Shown here piece by piece: positions 1 to 6,453 of a DNA stretch of 13,600 nt (position 1 is the first letter of the stretch; each line of letters opens with the position of its first letter). The notes under the pieces are model-generated. The model had not been told where the DNA came from. It did no database searches and saw nothing but the letters and a program-made list of their open reading frames with translations. This DNA is from Chitinophagaceae bacterium (GTDB lineage Bacteria > Bacteroidota > Bacteroidia > Chitinophagales > Chitinophagaceae): assembly GCA_947378615.1 (NCBI GenBank), contig CANCKV010000023.1, positions 1 through 13,600 on the forward strand, given 5' to 3'. The position numbers were made by a program, and so were the translations under genes.

Positions 1-283
1 CGTTACTAATTTTCTTCAGTCTATTAATGATATTGTTCTTTGCAACGGTATGTAACCAAGCTTCAATAGGTTGAGTAGCATTCATATTTTTACGGGAAAA
101 CCATAATTTAAGGAATACATCCTGTACCACTTCCTGCGCTAAAATGGGAGATTTCAGAAACCGAATAGCCGTCTTATAGATTCTATTTCTATGTCGGTCA
201 TAAATTAATTGAAAAGCGTACTCGCTATCATCTGCTAGAAGCAGTATCAATTTACTTTCTTCATATTTTTCCTGATCAAACAA
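1..283 (-). CDS. ECF-type RNA polymerase sigma factor, N-terminal part (runs off the window)
   Basis: About 94 codons are visible before the frame leaves the window at position 1. The translation carries a recognisable sigma-70 region 2: EYAFQLIYDRHRNRIYKTA, then RFLKSPILAQEVVQDVFLKL and WFSRKNM, then EAWLHTVAKNNIINRLKK, where the -10 recognition surface lies in this family. Region 4 would lie outside. An in-frame TAA sits about 18 nt upstream of the TTG at 283-281, and there is no ATG before the conserved domain, so TTG is the best start and gives an MFDQEKYEES N-terminus. Extracytoplasmic-function sigma factors direct core polymerase to a small regulon, and in Bacteroidota they are often paired with a FecR-like anti-sigma gene. 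Any such partner would lie downstream, beyond the window. The family is clear; the exact start is uncertain. Confidence 0.85.
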   Translation of the reverse strand, partial: MFDQEKYEESKLILLLADDSEYAFQLIYDRHRNRIYKTAIRFLKSPILAQEVVQDVFLKLWFSRKNMNATQPIEAWLHTVAKNNIINRLKKISN

Positions 284-452
284 TTGCCTTAATGTTTTTT
301 AATAAAAAGCGAAGATGCAATTATTTTTCAATAAAATAGTTTTCTTGAAATAAAAATGTAAAAATATCAGAAACCATGCTAAAAAAAATTCTAATAAATT
401 AAAGGAAGCTTCTTCACGAATTATTTGCTTTTAGAAATTGAAGGAAAATTCC

Positions 453-480
453 GTAGAGACAAGGAATGATTTGTCTCTAC
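453..480. repeat. Perfect 10-bp inverted repeat (GTAGAGACAA / TTGTCTCTAC)
   Basis: The arms GTAGAGACAA (453-462) and TTGTCTCTAC (471-480) are exact reverse complements around an 8-nt loop. The element lies 42 bp beyond the stop codon of the flavoprotein gene. Neither strand has a clean T-run after the stem, so it is not a textbook intrinsic terminator, though it could still act as a weak one or as a 3' stabilising hairpin. From memory, palindromes starting GTAGAGAC are a recurring interspersed family in Bacteroidota and cyanobacteria; this was not checked. Confidence 0.8.
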
Positions 481-521
481 ATATAAACTATTTATTATTT
501 CACCTCAATTTGAAGAGATGC

Positions 522-1763
522 TTACATTTGAATTGCTTTACTTTTTTCAGTTATTGCTTTAGCTGCTATCCAACCATTTGTCCAAGCATTTTGGAAATTG
601 AAGCCTCCGGTTACACCATCAATATCTATCACTTCACCCCCAAAAAAGAGATTATCCACCTTTTTACTTTGCATCGTATTTGGGTCAATTTCATTTAATT
701 TAATTCCTCCACAAGTAACAAACTCTTCTTTAAAAGTTGTTTTGCCATTCACTTCAAATATTTGTGCAGTAAGGATGGTAATTAATTTATTCTGATTGGC
801 AGCAGCTAATTCTGCCCATCTCGATTCCTCCTTGATTTTGCAAGTAATTAGAAAATATTGCCATAATCTTGTGGGCAAACCAAAAGGGTTCTTCCCTCCT
901 ATCTTTTGTGAAGCATTCGCATTTCGGATATTCATCCAATCACTTCGTAAGGATTGTTCATTTGTTTCAGGCAACCAATTAATTATTATAGAAAATGAAT
1001 ACTTTTTATTCGCTAATTCCCTCGCTCCATAAGCTGATAACTTTAGAATTGCAGGGCCACTCAATCCCCAATGAGTGATTAATAATGGCCCAACAGTTTG
1101 CAATTTACTCCCTACTAATTTTATTTGTACTTTAGGAATACTGACACCCATCAATTGAATAATAGGATTTTTAGGGATGTTAAATGTAAAAAGCGATGGA
1201 ACAGGTTCTTCAATTGTATGCCCAATTTGTTTTAACCAATCGAACTTTGCAGATGAGCCAAACCCTCCTGCTGCAATCATCAAATAATCAGTTTTAAAAT
1301 TACCTGAAAGGGTATTTATCACCCATTTTTCTTCTTGTTTCTGAATATCTATGACCTCACAACTAGTTATTATATCTACCTTATATTTTAAACTTTCTTT
1401 CAATAAACAATCGATGATTGTTTGTGAGGAGTTTGTAGTCGGAAACATTCTGCCATCTTGTTCTGCTTTTAATTGAACTCCCAGTTCTTCAAACCATTGA
1501 ATGGTATCGTTTGTTTTAAACCAATGAAAAGCTTTTTTCAAGAAATGTTGACCACGAGGATAAAATTTTGCTAATTCATCTATGTCAAAACAGGCATGTG
1601 TTACGTTGCAACGCCCTCCACCACTCACTTTTACTTTGCTTAATAATTGTTTTTGTTTTTCCACGATTGTAACTTTCATATCAGGATTCATTCTTGCGGA
1701 ATTGATTGCACAAAAAAATCCTGCTGCCCCTCCTCCTATTACAATTAATGTTTTTGTGTTCAT
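522..1763 (-). CDS. HI0933/BaiN-family FAD-dependent NAD(P) oxidoreductase
   Basis: The 413-residue length is normal for the HI0933 (YhiN/BaiN, TIGR00275-type) flavoproteins. Residues 6-15 form the FAD dinucleotide-binding loop (LIVIGGGAAG), and an acidic residue at the end of beta-2 (VEK, E35) should bind the ribose. Residues 48-56 carry the family signature GGGRCNVTH. Near the C-terminus, NLFFGGEVIDIDGVTGGFN followed by FQNAWTNGWIAAKA forms the second flavin contact and closing helix. No signal peptide is present, so the protein is cytoplasmic. Members have been linked to bile-acid double-bond reduction (BaiN), but most are uncharacterised and the substrate cannot be read from sequence. The ATG at 1763 directly precedes the FAD motif, as expected. 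It stands alone between the L,D-transpeptidase and the sigma factor, with about 190 nt upstream. Confidence 0.93.
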   Translation of the reverse strand: MNTKTLIVIGGGAAGFFCAINSARMNPDMKVTIVEKQKQLLSKVKVSGGGRCNVTHACFDIDELAKFYPRGQHFLKKAFHWFKTNDTIQWFEELGVQLKAEQDGRMFPTTNSSQTIIDCLLKESLKYKVDIITSCEVIDIQKQEEKWVINTLSGNFKTDYLMIAAGGFGSSAKFDWLKQIGHTIEEPVPSLFTFNIPKNPIIQLMGVSIPKVQIKLVGSKLQTVGPLLITHWGLSGPAILKLSAYGARELANKKYSFSIIINWLPETNEQSLRSDWMNIRNANASQKIGGKNPFGLPTRLWQYFLITCKIKEESRWAELAAANQNKLITILTAQIFEVNGKTTFKEEFVTCGGIKLNEIDPNTMQSKKVDNLFFGGEVIDIDGVTGGFNFQNAWTNGWIAAKAITEKSKAIQM

Positions 1764-1956
1764 TGTGATTTAGAAAATTATATTGTTAGAATTCAATCAG
1801 AGTAACAAGTAAAATATTAAGTGCGGAAGATAATAAAATGATAGATATATCCTATTTATTTTAGCAATCATTATTCATTTAGGAATGAAAAAAAAATACA
1901 CAACTATTAAATACTTTGAATGATTAAAATGATTGTTCAATTAAGAGAAAGCCTTA

Positions 1957-2667
1957 TTATCCGAACGCTGACAATTTGCTATACTTTGAATCAGGATAAT
2001 ACATATACACACAAGACCCCTCCTTTATATAATTGATAATTGGCTGACAAAGTTCCTCTGGAACTGCTGGACACCCCTGACTCCTGCCTAACCGTCCACA
2101 ATTTTTAATGAAAGATGCACTCACATACGATGCTCCATGCATAACTATGCCCCTACCTTCTGCCCCATCATTAATGCCTTTTTCCAACCCTTTCAACCGC
2201 ATTGATAGTCCATGATTGCCAATATAGGTTTCTGCGGTTGAATAAAAGCCAAGACTTGATTTAAAGGAATTCAGTTTGTTGGCGAAAGATACGGCATACT
2301 CATTTCCCGAATTTCTTCCATGTGCCACGTAAGTATTAAAAACAACGATTGCCTTTTCTACATCTATTATATATAGTCGTTTGGCATTTGAAGATTGCGA
2401 AAAATCAATGATTGTCAATAAGCCCGACCGTAGCAATTGCTTGTTCTTGTTAAGCAAAGTCCATCCCGAAATTGCTTTATCAAATACAATTCTTTTTAAG
2501 CCAATATTTGAAAGAAGTAATTCATCGTACAAGTTCCGATAATCAGAAGTCTGATTTATCTGAAAAGAAGTAGAATGCTTATTAAAATCTGAATTGCCCT
2601 GTGTACACAATAACACAAACAATAGCATCAAGCTGATGCGTAATAAACGATAAAATTGTTTTGGCAT
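1957..2667 (-). CDS. L,D-transpeptidase catalytic-domain protein, YkuD_2 type, exported
   Basis: The protein has 236 residues. It begins with a hydrophobic signal sequence (about residues 8-24, LLRISLMLLFVLLCTQG) after a basic start, so it should act in the periplasm. The catalytic region carries H177 (IVMHGASYVS) and the nucleophile motif SQGC with C199, the order seen in the murein L,D-transpeptidase catalytic-domain family (PF13645-like) rather than classical YkuD SHGCIR. Upstream, STAETYIGNHGLSMRLKGLE matches the substrate-cleft region of that family. Known relatives act on peptidoglycan stem peptides through a cysteine thioester; whether this one makes cross-links, trims or attaches proteins cannot be told. 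The ATG at 2667 gives the full signal peptide. It is separate from the larger L,D-transpeptidase at 11198-12838 and is not a paralogue of the same subfamily. Confidence 0.88.
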   Translation of the reverse strand: MPKQFYRLLRISLMLLFVLLCTQGNSDFNKHSTSFQINQTSDYRNLYDELLLSNIGLKRIVFDKAISGWTLLNKNKQLLRSGLLTIIDFSQSSNAKRLYIIDVEKAIVVFNTYVAHGRNSGNEYAVSFANKLNSFKSSLGFYSTAETYIGNHGLSMRLKGLEKGINDGAEGRGIVMHGASYVSASFIKNCGRLGRSQGCPAVPEELCQPIINYIKEGSCVYMYYPDSKYSKLSAFG

Positions 2668-2830
2668 AATATTAATTTGATAAAATTCTTTTTTCTAATA
2701 ACAAATATTTAGCCACCATTAATAGATAGATGTTAATGTTTATAGCGATTTGCCATTCAACATTTCGAATTTTCTTTTGAAAATAATGTAGGTCTAAACA
2801 AAGAATTGAAAATATAAATTTATAGGCATT

Positions 2831-2861
2831 AAAAAGGCTCTTCCTATTCAGGGAGAGCCTT
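2831..2861 (-). terminator. Rho-independent terminator, minus-strand direction
   Basis: On the minus strand the stem AAGGCTCTCCC pairs with GGAAGAGCCTT (one G-T wobble, 6-nt loop) and is followed by a run of T (AAAAA at 2831-2835 on the plus strand). This is the classic intrinsic terminator layout. The plus-strand direction has no T-run. It lies about 210 nt beyond the stop codon of the universal stress protein gene and should end that transcript. Confidence 0.75.
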
Positions 2862-3038
2862 GCAGCTTGAATATATTGAAGAAAGCTATTATAAATGCAG
2901 GTCAAAGTCCAATTTATTTAAACTTTTATATAAAGATAACGGGAGATTTCACATTGTACAACTCAAAAACTGCCCTATTATACATTGTTGCTTTCGCATT
3001 CATGTCGCAATTAGGCATAAAGACAATTCAGATTCAGA

Positions 3039-3066
3039 CTATTTATCTATGAATTCAGATAAATAG
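3039..3066. repeat. Perfect 10-bp inverted repeat just after the usp stop codon
   Basis: The arms CTATTTATCT (3039-3048) and AGATAAATAG (3057-3066) are exact reverse complements around an 8-nt loop containing an EcoRI-like GAATTC. The stem starts six bases after the stop codon of the universal stress protein gene. It is AT-rich, with TTTT following on the plus strand only, so it may be a weak plus-direction terminator or a 3'-end protecting hairpin for the stress protein mRNA. Confidence 0.6.
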
Positions 3067-3071
3067 TTTTA

Positions 3072-3542
3072 CTACCCTTTAGTGGGTATAATAAATACCG
3101 GCGTTTTCGAATGTCTGACTACTTTTTCTGCAACACTTCCTATTAACAGGTGTTCGACTCCAGTTCTACCATGTGTTCCAAGCACAATTAAGTCCGCCTT
3201 CCATTGCTTAGCTATAACAAGAATTTCTTCTTCAGGATTGCCTTGTACAATGTAAGAAGTAACTTGATGTTCACTAAAAATTGTTTCGATAAGTCCCTGA
3301 TGTATTCGTTCAAAATTCTTTTTTTGACCACTTTCAATTTCACTTTCAGTAATAACATCTTCATTCATTCCCATTCCCATCCCCATTATATCATTGTTCA
3401 ACATAATGATTGGTCTTTCAATCACACTTATCAATGCTACTCCTGTATGAAGTTGTTCTACCAATTGAAATGCAGCTAATGCCACACTTTTAGATTCAGG
3501 CTCATTATCTATTGCAATGAGTATTCGTTGAATATTATTCAT
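3072..3542 (-). CDS. Universal stress protein, UspA family, single domain
   Basis: The 156-residue length fits one Usp domain. The N-terminal strand RILIAIDNEPESKSVALAA contains the conserved Asp of the nucleotide pocket. The C-terminal ATP-binding signature G-x2-G-x9-G-S is intact: G122, G125, G135 and S136 in LGTHGRTGVEHLLIGSVAEK. It should therefore be of the ATP-binding type rather than the non-binding UspA subtype. There is no signal peptide, so it is cytoplasmic. An unusual Met/Gly run (MGMGMGMN, residues 53-60) lies in the loop after strand 2. Usp proteins are induced by starvation, redox and envelope stress; their direct partners are mostly unknown. It follows the YceI gene by about 225 nt that includes a hairpin, so it probably has its own promoter. 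Confidence 0.95.
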   Translation of the reverse strand: MNNIQRILIAIDNEPESKSVALAAFQLVEQLHTGVALISVIERPIIMLNNDIMGMGMGMNEDVITESEIESGQKKNFERIHQGLIETIFSEHQVTSYIVQGNPEEEILVIAKQWKADLIVLGTHGRTGVEHLLIGSVAEKVVRHSKTPVFIIPTKG

Positions 3543-3635
3543 GATTCATTATTTTAAAATTTCTATAAAAAAGGCTTGAAAAAGCAATGTCATTTTCTAG
3601 ACTCTAACACAAATTCATTATTTCAAGGGTAATTA

Positions 3636-3665
3636 GATTTGACAACTTTTTAAAGTTGCCAAATC
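3636..3665 (-). terminator. Hairpin between yceI-like and usp genes, possible weak terminator
   Basis: The left arm GATTTGACAACTTT (3636-3649) pairs with AAAGTTGCCAAATC (3652-3665). The only odd position is A/C on the plus strand, which becomes a G-U wobble in minus-strand RNA, so the stem is complete in the direction the genes are read. It lies about 100 nt after the YceI-family stop. The downstream sequence is only moderately T-rich (TAATTA), so termination may be weak. The TTGGCAACTTT-type stem looks like a recurring Bacteroidota intergenic palindrome, by recall only. Confidence 0.5.
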
Positions 3666-3767
3666 CTAACAAGTCATTATGATTGATTACTTGCCATTTG
3701 AATACCCTCTATATCATCTCTCTTTTTGTATTTATAGCCAGAAACTTTAGTTATTAAAGAGCTGACA

Positions 3768-4337
3768 TTACTTTTCCAGTTCCATTTTTGAGTCTTGTTT
3801 GGTCATATTAGTCAATTCTAATTCACAAGATATTTTTACTTCATCACTAACCATAAAACCACCTTTTTCTATAGCAGAATTCCAAATAAGTCCAAAGTCT
3901 CCTCTGTTAATGACTCCTGAAATAGAGAATCCTGCTTTTTCATTTCCCCATGAATCAGTAATAATTCCTCCAAATTCAGCATTTAACTTTACGTTCTGAG
4001 TAATTCCATTAATACTTAAATCTCCCCACAAATCATAATTCTCATCTTCATTAGGGGATATCATTGTACTTGCAAGAAACGTTATTTGCTTATGATTTTC
4101 TACATCAAAAAAGTCAGCGCTTTTCAAATGTCCGTCACGATTTTCATCACCAGTAGATATTGAATCTACATCAATCCACAAGTCAATTTCTACTGTTGTA
4201 AAATCCTTGCCTGATGTATAAATACTTGCATCAAACACTTTAAATGTTCCTTTAACATGAGCAATCATTAAATGCCTAACCTTAAACTCAATTGAGCTGT
4301 GTAATTGGTCAATCGACCACTTTGTTTCTTTTTTCAT
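3768..4337 (-). CDS. YceI-family lipid-binding-like protein, cytoplasmic form
   Basis: The 189 residues match the YceI lipocalin-like fold from end to end. The N-terminal signature WSIDQLHSSIEFKVRHLMIA comes first, then VKGTFKVFDASI, the internal STGDENRDGHLKSADFFDVE motif, ITFLAS, LSINGITQNVKLNAEFGGI and, near the end, GFSISGVINRGDFGLIWN. E. coli YceI and Thermus TT1927b bind polyisoprenoids in a long hydrophobic barrel; ligand binding here is inferred. The canonical protein is periplasmic, but this one starts MKKETKWSID with no signal peptide, which points to the cytoplasm, as in several Bacteroidota copies. The ATG at 4337 sits right at the domain edge. It is a typical member of stress-associated clusters and is separated by about 80 nt from the membrane protein gene upstream. 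Confidence 0.94.
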   Translation of the reverse strand: MKKETKWSIDQLHSSIEFKVRHLMIAHVKGTFKVFDASIYTSGKDFTTVEIDLWIDVDSISTGDENRDGHLKSADFFDVENHKQITFLASTMISPNEDENYDLWGDLSINGITQNVKLNAEFGGIITDSWGNEKAGFSISGVINRGDFGLIWNSAIEKGGFMVSDEVKISCELELTNMTKQDSKMELEK

Positions 4338-4415
4338 TGTTACTAATTTTATTATTAAACGATTAAAATTGAGATGAATATTTTAGTTCTAATATCAATT
4401 ATCAAAGAAGCCTAA

Positions 4416-4802
4416 CTAATTTTTAAGGCCGTTTATTATATCAATTTCCGATTTATCTTTTTTAATTTCCTGACGAAGCAAAGCATACAAACTCATGTAA
4501 ATATTGGCAATCCATACCAATGCAAACAAGGAAATCAAATAACCTATCCAATTGTCTGTAAGCAGTTTGAAATTAGTAAAACATATAAAAAGAAGCGTTA
4601 TATAATGGCTAAAACAATACTCACAAGTAAAAAGATAAAAGAATTTTCTTTTAAAAACATTGTTACAATTCCTGCTTTGTTCAGTACAATAAATTCGAGG
4701 TTCTCGAAATATTTCTTCATTAGTTACTGTCCAAACAATACAAGATATTGGGATAGGCAGTATAAAAAGCCAAATAAGCTGAGTTGGAATATCCATAATC
4801 AA
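4416..4802 (-). CDS. Uncharacterised membrane protein with four cysteines
   Basis: I do not recognise a named family for this 128-residue protein. Hydrophobic segments fall at about residues 7-26, 54-78 and 86-108, suggesting three membrane spans with a basic/acidic tail (RQEIKKDKSEID). Between spans 1 and 2 lies a polar stretch FREPRIYCTEQSRNC, and the second span begins FTCEYCFSHYITLL. The cysteines C39, C46, C60 and C63 (spacings C-x6-C and C-x2-C), with a nearby His, could form a metal site or disulphides; this is inference. The gene begins 37 nt after the WxxGxW lipoprotein stop, so the two are probably co-transcribed. Met1 or Met3 could be the start. The protein-like hydrophobicity and well-placed charges argue for a real gene. 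Confidence 0.75.
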   Translation of the reverse strand: MIMDIPTQLIWLFILPIPISCIVWTVTNEEIFREPRIYCTEQSRNCNNVFKRKFFYLFTCEYCFSHYITLLFICFTNFKLLTDNWIGYLISLFALVWIANIYMSLYALLRQEIKKDKSEIDIINGLKN

Positions 4803-4839
4803 AGTATTGATGTTAAATTCTAAAAATCGACTCTTCTGA

Positions 4840-5133
4840 CTAATACCAATATCCTTTCACCCAATGTAAACCTCTTGGTCTTTGTTGCCAATATCCTTGC
4901 GAATAAGCGCGGCCTGCTAAATGTTTATGCCAAAACCCATCACTGTGCAAGTAAATATGTTTATTCCTATTCCAAATCCAATTTCCTTCAATCCATATAT
5001 CAGATTCATTTTGTTGAGGAGGCCGTTCCATTTCAGTATAACAGGGTATTTCTGTAACATGACCTTCTGCCAAACATCCTAGACATAAATAAAGAATGAG
5101 GGTAATAATGATAATAAATAACAACTTTGTCAT
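4840..5133 (-). CDS. Small WxxGxW-repeat lipoprotein or exported protein
   Basis: The 97 residues start with a strong signal sequence (LLFIIIITLILYLCLGC) whose cysteine at residue 20 could be lipidated, although the lipobox (CLGC) is imperfect. The mature part contains repeated Trp/Tyr-Gly-Trp motifs: DIWIEGNWIWN, DGFWHK, SQGYWQQRPRG and LHWVKGYWY. This is the WXXGXW/YXWXXGXW repeat type (PF12779-like) found in small envelope proteins of Gram-negative bacteria, often described as BcpO-related. The function is unknown; aromatic repeats of this kind suggest a small beta-structured surface or periplasmic protein. It is the first gene of a likely pair with the four-cysteine membrane protein (37 nt gap). 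The ATG at 5133 is the only start giving a full signal peptide. Confidence 0.8.
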   Translation of the reverse strand: MTKLLFIIIITLILYLCLGCLAEGHVTEIPCYTEMERPPQQNESDIWIEGNWIWNRNKHIYLHSDGFWHKHLAGRAYSQGYWQQRPRGLHWVKGYWY

Positions 5134-5180
5134 GATAATTAATATTCATTCCCTGTAAAGTACTCAGGAAAATATTTGGC

Positions 5181-5211
5181 AAAAAGAGTGGAAGGAGTTT
5201 TAACCAACTCT
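5181..5211 (-). terminator. Candidate rho-independent terminator of the BON gene
   Basis: Reading the minus strand, AGAGT-T-GG pairs with CCACTCT (7 bp, one bulged base, about 12-nt loop) and is directly followed by five T (AAAAA at 5181-5185 on the plus strand). The stem begins four bases after the BON gene stop codon, so the placement is what an intrinsic terminator would have. The long loop and bulge make it moderate in strength. Confidence 0.55.
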
Positions 5212-5214
5212 CAA

Positions 5215-5883
5215 TTAAAATTTCAATCTGTCATAAACAATTTCAAGATTGTTATCAACATTCCATACACCCGGGGCATTCCAAGCAATTCTTGCGGCTT
5301 CATCTTTCTGATATAATGAACTGACTGTACCTGAAAGTGTAACCCTATTTCCAATAACATGTACCATAATATTCTGAGTGCTTACTGACCAATTCCTGGC
5401 AAGTGCTTTTTCAATTTCATCTCTTTCAACCTCATCTTGCGTTTGTAGATTAATGACAATATTGTTTATTACTCCTTTTACGCCAGGTTGTTTAACTGCT
5501 GAAGACTTAGCAGCTTCCTTTTGATAATTCCATTCAAGTTCTCCATCTAGAGTAACCCAACCATCTTCTACCTTTACCTTCAATGTATCATTAGGGACAT
5601 CCCAATTCCATTTAAAAGCACTTAAAATTTCAGTTGCAATCTTATTATCATCAATAAAACTTGTGTCTCCAAAGTCCACAACAATTTTTTCTACTACAGC
5701 CTTTACACCCGAGACCCTTTTAGCAGCATCTTCTGCTTCTGTTTTCTTTGAATAATTGTTAACAGTTCCAGTTAGGGTAACTACACCGTCTTTACAAGTC
5801 ACACCAACTTCGGCGGCATTTAACAAGGGCTCCCACTTAATGGCATCCTGAACATCTTTTTGTAATTCTTCGTTACTTTTCAT
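5215..5883 (-). CDS. Triple BON-domain protein (OsmY/CsgD-neighbour type), no signal peptide
   Basis: Three BON repeats fill the 222 residues, at about 6-70, 78-145 and 153-217. Each shows the alpha-beta-beta-alpha-beta pattern with a central GxVTLxGxV strand (DGVVTLTGTVNNY, DGWVTLDGELEWN, GNRVTLSGTVSSL) followed by an A-rich helix and a GV-containing strand (VSGVKAVVEKIVVD, QPGVKGVINNIVIN, APGVWNVDNNLEIV). BON domains are thought to bind phospholipids or stabilise membranes, and OsmY is the osmotically induced periplasmic example. Unlike OsmY, this protein has no export signal (MKSNEELQKDVQDAI), so a cytoplasmic location is likely. Its leader closely resembles that of the PRC-barrel gene 40 nt upstream, which suggests joint expression or a shared promoter history. 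A terminator-like hairpin follows the stop. Confidence 0.95.
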   Translation of the reverse strand: MKSNEELQKDVQDAIKWEPLLNAAEVGVTCKDGVVTLTGTVNNYSKKTEAEDAAKRVSGVKAVVEKIVVDFGDTSFIDDNKIATEILSAFKWNWDVPNDTLKVKVEDGWVTLDGELEWNYQKEAAKSSAVKQPGVKGVINNIVINLQTQDEVERDEIEKALARNWSVSTQNIMVHVIGNRVTLSGTVSSLYQKDEAARIAWNAPGVWNVDNNLEIVYDRLKF

Positions 5884-5915
5884 TTGTTTCTATTTTATTA
5901 TTTTGAAATATTAAT
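5884..5915 (-). promoter_or_regulatory. Conserved A-rich leader of the BON gene
   Basis: Reading toward the ATG, the leader is ATATTT-CAAAAT-AATAAAATAGAAA-CAAATG. It matches the leader of the PRC-barrel gene (6335-6358) with small gaps: ATATTT, CAAAAT and TAAAATAGAAA recur in order and end at the start codon. No GGAGG is present. The conserved AAAATAGAAA block next to the ATG probably supports translation initiation in this lineage. It may instead reflect an intragenomic duplication of the leader. Confidence 0.4.
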
Positions 5916-5923
5916 TATGCTGA

Positions 5924-6334
5924 TTAAAACAAAAAAGGAAAGGAATAAAAACTCCAATAGTCATAAACCTTATCCCAATGAATATTAGTATCGGGCCAAT
6001 GATCCATATCGAATCCCGGAGCTAGTTCAAGAGTCTCTTTTTTTTGATTAAAAACAAATAATTGCTTTTTTTCGTCCACGTTGAGAAGGCCAAAAGGAAT
6101 CGCATAATATTTAGTTGATATTCCCAAAAAGCCACCAAATTCAATTATGTAATAATCAATTTTACCAGTAATTATATCAATCATGATATCCTTAATGGTT
6201 CCAATATGTTCTTCTTCTAAATTGTGGACATGGTCGCCAATAATTGAAGTGGCGGTCAAGTACTTTAAAGGTCGATTTATTGCTGGACCTTCATGATTTA
6301 TGCCCGAAAGATTGTCTTCTGTTAACCTGCTCAT
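5924..6334 (-). CDS. PRC-barrel domain protein
   Basis: The 136 residues include a PRC-barrel at about 24-107: LKYLTATSIIGDHVHNLEEE, then IGTIKDIMIDIITGKIDYYI and IEFGGFLGISTKYYAIPFGL, and LNVDEKKQLFVFNQKKETLE. This is the photoreaction-centre H-subunit/RimM-like beta-barrel, with the hallmark G-x-I-x-D-(I/L)-(M/L)-I-D and AIPFGLL strands. There is no signal peptide or membrane span. Stand-alone PRC-barrel proteins of this size are common beside BON, Usp and other stress genes; the function is not established, and protein-protein interaction is the usual suggestion. The C-terminal tail beyond residue 108 (DHWPDTNIHW, YDYWSFYSFPFLF) is unusually rich in aromatics. The gene lies 40 nt upstream of the BON gene and shares its leader motif. 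Confidence 0.9.
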   Translation of the reverse strand: MSRLTEDNLSGINHEGPAINRPLKYLTATSIIGDHVHNLEEEHIGTIKDIMIDIITGKIDYYIIEFGGFLGISTKYYAIPFGLLNVDEKKQLFVFNQKKETLELAPGFDMDHWPDTNIHWDKVYDYWSFYSFPFLF

Positions 6335-6453
6335 TATTTCTATTTTAATTTTGAAAAATATTCTTAGTTATTACTTTTTCTTTGAATTAATATGGAATCA
6401 ATTTTCAATTTATTTAATCCCAATTACTTATAACCTATCGCCTTACATTAATC

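Larger units (their letters stand above)
2668..3071. other. Gene-free stretch of about 400 bp between the stress protein and the L,D-transpeptidase
   Basis: I see no convincing gene here. Short open frames exist on both strands, but they lack family resemblance and ATG starts, or they run through a terminator. The stretch holds two hairpins, one directly after the universal stress protein stop (3039-3066) and a terminator-like one at 2831-2861. The roughly 170 nt between them would be the 3' untranslated region of the stress protein mRNA, or a small RNA. Confidence 0.5.

Noticed and set aside
438..698. 86-residue plus-strand open frame near the flavoprotein gene end
   Set aside because: Most of it overlaps the well-supported flavoprotein gene on the other strand and it crosses the palindrome at 453-480.
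1874..1889. TTCATT / AATGAA hairpin followed by an A-run
   Set aside because: Only 6 AT-rich pairs, and the T-run lies on the wrong side for a minus-strand terminator; expected by chance in such AT-rich DNA.
2672..2905. 77-residue minus-strand open frame
   Set aside because: It would run through the T-tailed terminator hairpin at 2831-2861 and shows no recognisable protein pattern.
2867..3052. 61-residue plus-strand open frame with a TTG start
   Set aside because: It looks faintly protein-like and ends inside a hairpin followed by TTTT, but it has a non-ATG start, no family resemblance and the opposite strand from every supported gene.
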